Source of the DNA: Bugula neritina | Lineage: Eukaryota; Bryozoa; Gymnolaemata; Cheilostomatida; Bugulidae | Assembly: GCA_964035545.1 (NCBI GenBank) | Contig: OZ037773.1 | Coordinates: forward strand, 5,596,251 to 5,660,250 | Direction of reading: 5' to 3' | DNA: 64,000 bases | Part shown: positions 14,483-27,717 of the stretch, one piece after another | Numbering within the stretch: the stretch's first letter is position 1 | How the letters are laid out: each line of letters begins with the position of its first letter | Notes under the pieces: model-generated | What the model was told of the DNA's origin: nothing | The model's input: the letters and a program-made list of their open reading frames with translations, nothing else | Database searches by the model: none | Program-made: the position numbers and the translations under genes

Positions 14483-17400
14483 GTTAGTATATACTGGTTC
14501 AACTTGCTATATGCTATAGTGCTATAGGTTAGTATATACTGGTTCAGCTTGCTATATGCTATGATGCTATAGGTTAGTATATACTAGTTCAACTTGCTAT
14601 AGTGCTATAGGTTAGTATATACTAGTTCAACTTGCTATATGCTATAGTGCTATAGGTTAGTATATACTGGTTCAGCTTGCTATATGCTATGATGCTATAG
14701 GTTAGTATACACTAGTTCAACTTGCTATAGTGCTATAGGTTAGTATATACTGGTTCAGCTTTCTATATACTATGATGCTATAGGTTAGTATATACTAGTT
14801 CAACTTGCTATAGTGCTATAGGTTAGCATATACTGGTTCAGCTTTCTATATGCTATATGCTATAGGTGAGTTTATGCTATATAGCAGGATTTTCTGCAGT
14901 TAAACCTGGGCTAGAGAAAGCCGAACTTTGTTATTAGGTAGAATTTTTTATTAATTTTTGATGATGCAGTTCAACTCTATAAGATAAGTGCAACTATTAA
15001 TTATTTTCTAATTATCATTCAAAGCATTATCAAAAACAATTAGTTTGACTGTGGTTGATTTATTCATACCCACTGTTGAACTTTTTAAATAAATCAACTT
15101 TGATTTTTTTTCCTGCTATTTATCCATCCTGAAACTTTATGGTTTCATTATGGCTATTAGTGTTGATTTCCTAGAAACTCTTCTTGAAGAATACACTGGC
15201 CGAGTAAACAACAAGAATAAAGACCAGTGATTTCTCATTGATATACTCAGAATTTTACACCTGAATTCACGAGTATAAATATCTCTTTTGTAAAGTAAAT
15301 TGCGTTTTGAATTTTTCTGTTGAATGTTGTCTTTATTGCAGTCTTAGATTATGACAAATTAAGTTAGACTATAGAAGAACTGTCTATGCAGGTTTAATAT
15401 TTTACCTACTCCTAAACTAGGTCATAAGTCCTTCAGTATACTTGCTATCTTGCCTTATCTTTGAGTTTTATGACTAAGGTGAAGGACACTTGATTTGGCT
15501 ATATGGAAGGCTTTACTCTGTCAGTAAATGACTTTTCCTGTTCTTTAGACGTCATGCTATGATAATGATTTCCCCGTACAAAAAGTTTTTCAATTAAAAA
15601 GAGTGTATCTTACCTATTCTGCCTATTAATTTGCCATGACTAGGACATTTCTAGTTCCCTCGCCTCCTCCTTACAAATGCCAATAGTTACTAACCTCCCT
15701 CTCTCTAGGTAGCTTAAGTCCCTGCTGCCAAGAAAGCTGACTCTGGATTAGGTTTCCTCAAAATTTCTTATTTCCTCAAGTCTTTAGTAAGCTGCCTGGT
15801 CATGTGACAGTTCACTGCTTCATCGCAGCCCTGGATCTAGTTTTTAGTAACTGATAGGCATTTGTTTAGCTAGGAAATAATTAGATATGTCTCAAATATC
15901 CTGAATTCACAAGTAATTAGATCTAGTAGGAAAGGCACAGTTCTCTTTCTTGTAAAACATGCAAAAAGCATGCTAGAGGTATATGGTATATTTTCATTAT
16001 AATAGACATTGTACTAGTTTTCAATTCCTTTGCAGTTAAATTGTGTTGTACTTTTCAAGGCGTTGGGTTTATGATTTCAGGCTCGATTCAGCTGAGTGAG
16101 CACATTGGCAGCTATGAAGCCCTGGAGTATAATCGTAATACACTCCGGGAGAGACATTTTAGGACTAGGAGATCAGTATACGATAAAGTTATTATCCAGA
16201 ATATAACAGCCTTCAACAGGTAATGTGAGCTTATCACTCGTCCATCATTTCATTAGAAAGTAGCTAAAAGCAGCACCGAGTTGGTGGTCACTGGGTTCGT
16301 TGGTTTTGGAGGTCTCCGGTTTTACTTTCTCACAAATCAAGTCTTGTTGTATTAGCAAGCAGCTATAATACATCAATGTGCTCCTTATATCCTGAATGTA
16401 TGATAATGCAGGGAGTTCAGGCTACGGCTCCACCCCGACACCGAGACCTTCCATCCTAAGGCTACGGTTCTCTTCAATGGAACTGAGGCTCCTTTAGACA
16501 TGTCCCATCTCTTCCGAGGCACTGTAGAAGGTAACATCTAAGGCTAAAGTATGGATGCGTATATGTATTTATAGTGCTTGGAGTCTAGACTACAGAGTTA
16601 GTACTTAGTGTCTAAATCCATCATCTGACTTATAAATCATCCAGTAACAAAGGACAGTGAGATAGGCTGCACTTAGGGCAGTAAATCCTGGGAACTTTTG
16701 GTAGTTGTCACCTATTTAAACTGATACTAGTAGTACTTATACTAGTAGCTCCACTGTTACTAGTAGGTTGACTGTTACTAATACTACTGTTACTACTGCT
16801 AGTAGTACTGATACTAGTAACACTGTTACCAGTACTGCTGCTACTAGTAGTACTGTTAGTAGCCGTACTGTTGCTACTAGTAGAGGTATAACTTGAGCAT
16901 ACACCAATAGATAGTACTTGAGCTAGTGTAGGAATATGCACTGTATGCCTTACTCCAACCTTAATTAGCAAATTACGTTAACACTGGTGCCTGAACATTG
17001 TAACCATGTTATTATTTAAAATCACTCTAACAATAATTGGTTATGGGCGTTGCTCTGTTCAGCGTTGTATTGCCCATCTATTGATAGTTGGTTGATGAAC
17101 CTGGTGGTTAGTCATAAAATTATATCGTAATATGGGTTAGTCACGATAAGCATTAGGAAAGCACTGGTTACTACTTGACAACTGCTATGTCATAGCATAA
17201 TGATGGTTACGATATCATTTCCCAACAATTATATCTATTAATGCAGATCGCACCATTATTATAGGACACTATCATTAGAATAGCTATCAATATAGCCGTA
17301 TTATCATAATTAAACTTCCTATTTTTTATTTCGCGACTGTAGTGGCCTAATTAGGTCTCCCAACTAACATGGCTTCCATAGATCTTCCTGTTTCAGCTCG

Positions 17401-20400
17401 TTCACTGCTAGACTGGCTTTCTGAGTGAATAAATCTCGCCATCAGCCCAAATCTTTCCCCGTAATATACAACATGGCATGCCAAGTTTCTTGTTCAGAAA
17501 TCACCGCACCAGTTAATCAAATTTCATGATATAGTTATGTTTTGTATAAATCTACTGGCCGAGGCGTTTCAACTCAACCCAGTGCCCCTCTGTTGGCCAA
17601 ATTACTAAAATGTAATTTTGTGAAGTTTTGTAGCAAATAAAAGTCATCGGTGAACACAGAGATTGAATTGTAGCCCAAAGTTCATGATTAACTAGCCCCG
17701 GTTCTTTATCTACTCCTGTGATGCGTTGTTGTAGACCACCCTGGTAGCAGAGTAATAGGTGCCATCACAGATGGGGTATTCCACGGGAGAATTATCCTCT
17801 CTCCCTCTGACGTCTACTATGTAGAGAAAAAGGAGCACTACAAGGATAACAAAGATCTCTACGATAACGAGATGGCTCACTCAGTTATCTACCATGATAG
17901 CAGTGTAGACGTCGAGAAGTTCTACAGGTTACTCAAAGCTTATATTGTTACAGTGTGTCATTGTAGTACAAACAATGTGATGGAACGGCTTTGCTTTGCC
18001 CTAGTTGCTTTAGTAGTTACACTATCTGCCAGTATCTGTCTCTATCTGCCAGTGTGTGTGTCACAGATCTATCTGTCCGTGTGTCACAGGTATATCTGCC
18101 AGTGTGTGTCACAGGTATATCTGCCAGTGTGTGTCACAGGTATATCTGCCAGTGTGTATCACAGGTATATCTGCCAGTATCTGTCTCTATCTGCCAGTGT
18201 GTATCACAGGTATATCTGTCCGTGTGTGTCACAGGTATATCTGTCCGTGTGTGCCACAGGTATATCTGTCCGTGTGTGTCACAGTTCTATCTGTCAGTGT
18301 GTGTCACAGATATATCTGCCAGTGTGTGTCACAGGTATATCTGTCCGTGTGTGTCACAGGTATATCTGTCCATGTGTGTCACAGGTATATCTGTCCGTGT
18401 GTGTCACAGGTATATCTGTCAGTGTGTGTCACAGGTATATCTGTCCGTGTGTGTCACAGGTATATCTGCCAGTGTGCCTACCTGCCAGTGTGTGTCACAG
18501 GTATATCTGTCAGTGTCGCAGGCCCAGACTTCTAACTAACATGCCACTCAGCAAATTATTAACAGTAAAAAGTGAGGGTTTAAATACCAAACTCTAGTAG
18601 AAAATCATTCAAACCAATTCCATGTTCTTTAAAAGGGAATAATTTATTACAAGCTAGTTGTAGCAAGCTATTTCCATGTTTCCTAAAACCTGTTTCTTTA
18701 ATTAGTAGTTTAGAAAACAACTTTTCCTCTCCAATTCAGCATTATTTTGCCAGAAATTTCGAGCTCATTTGCTTACTTGCAGTACTATATTGATTTTTAT
18801 TACAAATTTTGAGTTCCAGTGCCCAGTTCGAGCAATTACCAAGTAGTTAAAGACTTTTCTTCAAAGCGATAAAAGTTTGGGTAGTTGGGCAAGGCCCATT
18901 TCCTCCATGGCTGATATAGGAATCTCATTCATCATTCTGTTAAACATTATATTGTTAGGAATTTATTCATAAATGTGATGATTGCACCCAAGGGACTACT
19001 AGTAATACATGCACTAGTAGCTTCACTTGTGTTGATCAACACATGTCTAAGCAATTAACTGCATTCTTTAATGGAACACATGGTCAGTTCATAGACCCCC
19101 ACAGGCAGCTTCTCCTAATATCCCAGTTTTAGACTTCATAGCGGAATATGCCCCTAGACACACTTTACCCGATCATAGGTGTTACAGCAAATGTCAGCCA
19201 TTTTTACAAATGTCCGAGCTTCCTGTACGACATTACGGTATGTAAAGATCAAACACTATTTGATTCAAAAAAGTTGCATCGGGCTCCTTTTGGACAGAAC
19301 GACGTTTGCGGCAACTCATTGGATATAAATGTTCAATGAGGTGTCATAGATCTTACCCAATAGTGGGCGTGCGGTGAGAACTTCAGCCCAATAAAAATGG
19401 CTGACATTTTACGTTACGGCCTACGATACGGCAAAGTGTGTTTTTAAGGAGATATTGTGAAAGTGAGGGACAACTTCTGACACTCCTTTCACAGATCACT
19501 GACATGTATTAAGTGGTTGTTCAGGGTTGGTGTCTGACTGTTTGCAGGGAGAAACGAGAGGCCGAAGGTCATCAGTCATGTGGAAACAGCAAGGCTAGCG
19601 TCTACCAGTGGATGGACAAAGTGAAGCGTTCTGTAGTACAGGAGGTGAGTTACTGGTGTTTCTGTTCCCTGGAGTTGGCCAACCAAATAATAACATGAAT
19701 TGGAGAACCTTATGAGTCCTTCTCGGGGCCGGCTATTTTAGTACCAAGAATTATGGTTGAAAAATTCAGAATGGATTGAAATATTTTGAAAAATTGAGGT
19801 GTAATTCATATTAAAATATTTTTTTCTTGATGCTAAAATGAGTATATTGGCCCAAGATTGCCCTAGGAAAACCAAAATCAGCTGATTTTTAAAAAAAAGC
19901 TCTTGTAGGGAACATACCTAATTTTCTATATGTCCTCATAAATATTGAGCAAAATATGAATTGCCAACAAATAATGAGTTAATTTTAGGTGGTACCATAA
20001 TTATGATCGCCTGAGTGAAACGTGACATGGCGTAGGACGTGGCTGTTTATATATCACCTAGTGACTGCATTTTATATCCAACTTACTATGAGTTAGTAAT
20101 ATATTGGTTATTGTAGCCGTCTTTTACCCACACAGCCGGTGACAACCCGTACTTGCGGATGAAGAGAGAGAACAACTTCTACTCACATGCTAGAACGAAG
20201 CGAGCCACTAATTTCAATACTATATGTAACCTCTTTCTCCAGGGGGACCCCCAGCTTTGGGCCTACTTTGATGGATTGTTTAGCGGAGAGGTAGTATAAT
20301 ACAGGGCCCCCTATTTTTCCTAAACAGTTCAGGTCTCATGCTATGACCGCTATGCTAGTGTTGACCAACTAATAGCTGTAGGGTGTGAATTTCAACCAAC

Positions 20401-23400
20401 GCTACCAATTTTGTAAAGTCGCTATAATTTTTTTTACTGTTTTCATATGTGAATGTGTTTAACTTCTTGTTTCTACTACAACATTTCCATCTTCACTACA
20501 GCTTTAACGTCTTCACTGCAGCTTTAACATCTTCACTACAGCTTCAACATCTTCACTACAGCTTCAACATCTTCACTACAGCTTCAACATCTCCACTACA
20601 GCTTCAACATCTTCACTACAGCTTCAACATCTCCACTACAGCTTTAACATCTTCACTACAGCTTTAACGTCATTATGTTAAACAACACAAGTTCCTGGAA
20701 TGTGATTAAAAATAGTTTCAATCATAGAAATTTAAGTGCTCAATAAACTAATGCTAAAACTGTGGGCAGCTTACAAGCAATGTTTCTGCCTTCTCAAAAT
20801 GTCAGTCTTTTGTTTTGAGGTAATCCGTAGACCAGGAAGTTGACTTGTAATCTAGTCTGAAATAATGCCTTACATTCTTTCAGCTCACCATACTTAGCAT
20901 TCTTACACCAGGAGTAAATCCTATCGTATGTGCTGGTTGTGTGCCCCTGAAGTGTTTAGTTTTGCATGGCCTGTTGAGATTCATTCACCTCATTGATCTC
21001 TTACTTGTTAGGCCACCGATGAACAGATACGTGACGAGATCAGTGCCCTGTTTCATCAGCACGTCACAAGCGTTCACGACATCTACTTCCGCACTTCATT
21101 CCGCCAATACGACTCTTCAACTTACTATAGAAACTACGGCTTCAGAGTAGACAGGGTACAGGTGAGATTTTGTGAGATTATAAGAGATTATACTGTAATT
21201 ATACTGTAAATAATTAAAATCTCTTCTGCTACATTGTATAGTCTTGCATCATCAGACAGTGTGGGGTCACTGAATGGAGACAATGTACAAATCTACCAAC
21301 TGTATATACATACATACTTACCTACCAACTGTATATACATACATACTTACCTACCAACTGTATATACATACATACTTACCTATCAACTGTATATACATAC
21401 ATACTTACCTACCAACTGTATATACATACATACTTACCTACCAACTGTATATACATACATACTTACCTACCAACTGTATATACATACATACTTACCTACC
21501 AACTGTATATACATACTTACTTACCTACCAACTGTATATACATACTTACTTACCTACCAACTGTATATACATACATACTTACCTACCAACTGTATATACA
21601 TACATACTTACCTACCAACTGTATATACATACATACTTACCTACCAACTGTATATACATACATACCTACCAACTGTATATACATACATACTTACTTACCT
21701 ACCAACTGTATATACATACTTACCTACCAACTGTATATACATACATACTTATATACAAATTGTATATACATGTATACTCAGGCCTATACTTGCATGCCTA
21801 CCAACTCCCCAGTCTTATATTCACACTCAAACATCTTATATTTAACTAATTATGTTATGTTTTATTGTTTTACAACATGCAGTACCAACATTAAGGTGGG
21901 CCTCTCCTCTTTTTGCTATGAACTTTGCTTAGAGCTGTTAATGTTACGGTTGGCATCTTGATTTCTTTTAATTTGCTGTTATAATGTTTTATTTACCATC
22001 AATACCCTAGCTCTTGTTATAGAGTTATCCTCTCAATATGATTGTTTATACTGGAATATTGCTTAAAAAAAGTAGTTTCACGCTTTGTTATGAATAGAAT
22101 ATGTTGTAAGTGCCTGAGCTCCTTGTAGATTAGCAAGAAATGTGACTGCAGTACGGGCGAGTGCCAAACCAACCCCTTTTGCAGCACCAACATTGATGCC
22201 AGCAACCTGCTAAATCTCCACTCGGATAACAACCACAATGGCTACTGTCTTGCCTACCTCTTTACCTACAGAGACTTTGATGGCGGTACTCTGGGGCTAG
22301 CCTGGGTTGCCGAACCCACTAGTAAGTGCATATAGTCTGAGTAGGTGATCCGCATACGCTATTGTCTCTTTGTCTGTAGTTGGAATTTTGAAATTTAAAC
22401 TGTTTCCCGCTCCTGTTAAATCAGTGAGTAAAGCCTACATCTATACATACGGTACTCATTTCAAACTGTGCTTCTGCTGTTACATTTTTATTTGTTCAAA
22501 AGCTTAGCCAATGTTGATTGAAGTGTAAAGATCCCGTATTTTGTTCACATTTATTCAAAACCAAATGTTTTAGTTTCTAAGTATGACTGGAAGCACAGTT
22601 TATGGTCCGTAGGTATTAACAAGGTAGTGTAATAACGAGCCAATTTCTGATACGTTTCCAAACATGGTTTCAGTGAGTCACCAAGTAATATACTTGGGAA
22701 TAAACAAGCTAATATCTAATTGGTTAAATAGTATACGAATGTGTAAATGCCAAATATTGGGTTTTTGCTGCAACCATGTTTTAGCTAGGTGGGAGAATAC
22801 CAAAGTTCCCCATAACTTTTCTCTGGGGTTTGAAATATTAATTATAGCTGTTCAACTGGCAGTCACCATTTTCTGGTTTTGAAGTTGTGTCCACCTTAAG
22901 TTTGTAGCTATGGTTATATAATTCAATATTGATTGACGTTTTCAGGCAGCCTATTGGTGTGTGAATTATAATATGTTGTACTGTGTTGACCTACATTTCA
23001 GAGGTGGGCGGAGTTTGCTCAACATACACTTCAGTTCGAGACGGGGACATCACTGGTACTCGTAGCCTAAATACCGGTATCATAACGCTTAACAATTACC
23101 GAAAGCGGGTCCCGCCCCGCGTGTCCTACCTCACATTTGCTCATGAAATTGGCCATAATTTTGGTGCTAAAGTGAGTCAAGCTGCACGCTGGCCGATGAT
23201 TACGGCCTTCTGTACGTCTGCTCTGCTCCAGCTAGCTCCAGTAGCCATGATTCTTGCATGCTCTGATTCGCTAGGTTAGGGGGGGGTGCTGAAACCACAT
23301 TGTTATGTTAGCTATCAGTCTAATGGCTCTCTGCCATGCTATGTCATGTCAGTGCTGAAACCTGTCTCAATTGAAACAACTGCTATGATTGGCTTGCACT

Positions 23401-26400
23401 TCTGCTGGTATTCAGCGCTAATCACATTCAGATTTGTAGGTCTGCAGATTTGCATTAACTTGCAGTATAGTTAGCACCCTAAACCTGTAAGAGACCCTCT
23501 GATATCTTGGTGGTGGGTTGACACGGTTGACACTCGGGTTCAGTTTGTTGACCAGATTCTGGTCAAATTTAGATTTTCCGCAGTGTCTCAGGAAGGTAAT
23601 TCATTTCACCAGTTGTTTGTTTTACTACATCTTGGCTGTCATCCGTTTAGTATTGTTGTACCACACTGGACTATATGATGTTTATCATCAGTTTGGTATT
23701 GTGATGCCACGCTGGGCTATAAATAGATATCATCAGTTTAGTATTGTTGTACCACACGTAGTACTAGTGCCAGGAGTTGGCGGTTGATTATTTAATGTAG
23801 TCTGAAGTTGGAACTTTCTGGAAACTTTCGTTCAGGAAAGCAGCATGTGAGATGGTTTAGTGTTGTAAATTAGGTTAAATTGACTGAGTTCTGATTATAC
23901 CAGACGTACTGTTACACCGTCGTTAGTTCTAGGGCTATGACCTCACTTCAGCTAACGGCTCACCCCTACTAACTTCCTGCTTGATATATGTGTTTCCTGC
24001 TGTACCATTTCTGTAGATCAAGCAGGTGGAATCTGCAGTGAACAGGCTCTGTACGCTCAAACCGGCAACCGCCAGAGCCTCAACACTGGCATTGTAACGC
24101 TTCAAAATTTTCAGCGAAGAGTACCGCCTTCTGTGTCAGCCATAACCTTTGCTCACGAGTTGGGTCATAACTTTGGTGCTCAGGTAATAAGAGACGGGTG
24201 TGGCGCATTACCTGGCCCCACCTGTAAGTAGTACAAGACACCCAGCCTATTGACTGCTAAATACTTCCTGGATTTGTGAATAAGAAAAGTTGGACTACTT
24301 CTATTTTAGCAAGCACTTTATTTTCATGGCACACTGTTGAGTTAAAAAGTTTATCAATAGGCTGTGGTGTCTTCTCTCTCCATATTTTCACTAAATACCT
24401 CTGCTTTTATGTAACATGTTTGTTCATCCCACCTTTCAAAAGCAAGTCCAGCTATTCAGTTCATTTTTTAATAAAATAAGTTTGCATTAGTTTATAATAG
24501 TTTCAGTCACATCGATTTTACTTCAGTTGAAAAGTATTTGTAAATTTGTAATCAATAGTGTGACAATCAGGTGTCGGTGATTTGTCAAGTCATTTCTCTG
24601 GCACAAGTTATTACTTAAGATCAAGTTAAGTTATGACTTTACGTGTCAGAATTAAGTTAAATTTTAAATTTCAAATCATTTATATATTTTAAGTCAACTC
24701 ATTGAGAAGAGTAAGTTTAGTCATGTTGAAGAATTTCAAGTACTGAAGTCGTTAAGTAAGTGAGTCAATATGACTTGAAATCAGTTGTGCCAGATAAGTG
24801 CAGCATATCTAGTCTCTCTTCAAGCATGGCTCCTTGCATCCCACTGCTGCTATGAAAAGTCCCTAATACCCTGCAATATGCTCTGATTGCTCTAGCTCTG
24901 TCTCCATGCATGGTACACACCTGCTTGCATATATACTGTGCTAATGATTAAATGTTGCTGCAAATCTCAACTGATCATTAATGCATGTTGTGCTGTAATT
25001 CTTACAGAATCTCTAGTTACTTTGTTTCCTATCAGATATGATGTGTTTGTATTTTATCCATTTAGTATTTTTGACATTGTAGGTTGTCTTCTCAGTATTG
25101 CAATATAAAACTTTAAGGGCTCTTTCAATTTTCCTACTTGTAATGGTTTATTCTTGAATTTAGAAGTTTAATTTCAGGGTGATGCACTCAACCCCTCAAA
25201 CTTTGCATGGCCGTCAATGCGTTCAATAATAACCCTCTTTTCATCACAAAAAATTAGTTCTCGGTTTATTTTATGCTCAGTATTTTATTTTTTAACTTAT
25301 GGTTTTTTTCGTAATTCGTTTATTGACAGTGGAATATGAATATACCGGCTCTACTTTGTGAACTGTTTTATTGCTAAGCTTTTGTTTGAACTCTTAGGGG
25401 TGTACAACTTACATAACAGTTTAATTTATTTCCCTCAACCTAAATTTATACATGTGCGACTTTGAAAGAGCCCTTATTTTTAGAAGATTGTAATGTTTGA
25501 TACATATGTTATACCTGTCATCGCTACAGCAGCTACAATATTAACTGCAATACTATTTTTATTTATCATGCCACTCACTACAACCAATTCAGTATCAAAT
25601 ACACTATGAACAGTATTCTGCTTATCCACTACGTCATCTACAAAAATATTACATAATATACTGCCTAATATACTACATAATATACTATATAATATACTGC
25701 ATAATATACTGCATAATATACTATATAATATACTGCATAATATACTATATAATATACTGCATAGTATACTATATAATATACTGCATAATATACTATATAA
25801 TATACTGCATAGTATACTATATAATATACTGCATAGTATGCTATATAATATACTGCATAATATACTGCATAGTATACTATATAATATACTGCACAGTATA
25901 CTACATAATATGCTACATAATATACTATATAATATGCTACATAATATGCTACATAATATGCTACATGATTCACAGCACGATGAAGAAGGTATGGTAGACA
26001 GTTGCACGCCATTTACTGATAACGGTTCACCGAATGGTAACTTCATCATGTTTGCCAGTGCTACTACTGGCGCCAAGTCTAACAACGATGACTTTTCACC
26101 CTGCAGTCTTGACAGCATCGCCCTCGTCCTCCAGGCGGTTGTCAACGGCGACGGATCAAAGACCAACTGCTTCAAAGGCAAGCCATGCTATCTCTAGTGC
26201 AGTCTCCAGACCTCTTGGTGTAGGATGGTGGATAGTTTGAAACAGTCTTAGGTTTCTGTAAAGGAATAATTTAGAATGTTATAATATTGCATAGACATTT
26301 GACAATGTCTATTTCAAACCATCACGATCCGCAAATCCAAATTTACTGAATAATTAGGAAAAACCATAGAACATCAAGCAAAATTAAAAAGAACTTTGAT

Positions 26401-27669
26401 TATTTTGTTGTATTTGTTAATATTTCACTAGTTTAGGGCAAAACCCGAATACATTAGCAGCTAGATTAAGAAAATTCGCTAAAAACTAGAGATCTTGAGT
26501 GTGTACTAACTTAAGTAAAATGATCCATATGGAAACCTTCTTGCACGCACTTATAACAAATGACAAAGAGATGCCCACCTGTGTGTTACAGAGAATGGAG
26601 GGGCGTGGTGTGGCAATCAGATCATGGAGACAGACAGTGAAGGGCAAGAGCAGTGTGACTGTGGTTATAAGAAAGACTGCATTGACGGTGACCTTGATTG
26701 CTGCCGCTGCTGTTACGGACAATTTGAAGGCAATGATAACCCAAATGCTTGCACTCTAAAACCAAGTACGTTTCTACATCTCTCCCACATGATTGGTTGA
26801 TTAGTTAATAGGGATTGTGGGTAAATATCTGGAAACTTTAACTTTGGAGAATGTGGGATGAATATCAGGTTCTGGTAGATCTGGTATATGAAGCTCACTT
26901 TGTTATAGTAGGGGACTAGGAAATAAAGTTCAAGCTTTACTCTTCTATCAGTTTTACTGTAAATACTATTTATTCAGGTCGAAAAGCATGAGATTTTGTT
27001 GCAATGAAACAGCCTCACTATTTTGTCGAACAAAATTATCAATTCTCAATTATGAAAGCGTGAGGAGAGTAAAGAAAATTTATATATTTATTCTGGATAT
27101 GACTATAACTTAGCAATTTTATTATCGAAAAGAGTTTGAAATGGAATTGAAACAAATGAATTACATTGAAGTTTACAAGAACATCATTGTTGAGTTCTGG
27201 TGTGTTTAGACACCACGTGTGACCCTTCTCAAGGACCTTGCTGCAGTGCCAGCTGTGGTTATAAAGATGATTTGGTAATGTGCAGACCGCCAGGAGAGTG
27301 TACTCTGGCGGCTAATTGTACCGGCGGGTCACACACCTGCCCCGCCTCTCTCCCTGATGAGGATGAGAAACTGTGTAATGGTGATACTCAGATATGTAGG
27401 TCTGGGGTGAGTTTAAAGCAGAGCAGCAGTAGTAGTAGTAGTGGCAGTGGCAGTGCTATTAGTAGTGGCAGTGGTCGTGGCAGTGCTATTAGTAGTGGTA
27501 GTAGTAGTGGTAGTGGTCGTAGTGGTAGTAGTAATAGTAGTGGTAGTGATAGTAGTAGTGGTAGTAGTAGTAGTGGTAGTGGTCGTAGTGGTAGTAGTAG
27601 TGGTAGTGATAGTAGTAGTAGTAGTAGTAGTAGTCGTGGCAGTGCCATTAGTCGTGGTAGTAGTAGTAA

Positions 27670-27717
<48 letters not shown>

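Noticed and set aside
17872-18597. 241-aa ORF and two overlapping ORFs rich in [11 protein letters not shown]
   Set aside because: Only its first residues are real (end of ADAM10 exon 4). The rest is the 25-bp minisatellite read through.
21286-21760. Regularly spaced repeats considered as a CRISPR array
   Set aside because: No distinct spacers: the units are contiguous, and this is a metazoan intron.
21234-21849. Two 190-200-aa ORFs with repeated YIHTYLPT
   Set aside because: Products of the 29-bp intronic minisatellite; no splice or homology support.
25480-26197. Long ORFs on both strands with repeated SILCSILY or [10 protein letters not shown]
   Set aside because: 12-bp repeat artefacts overlapping ADAM10 exon 10.
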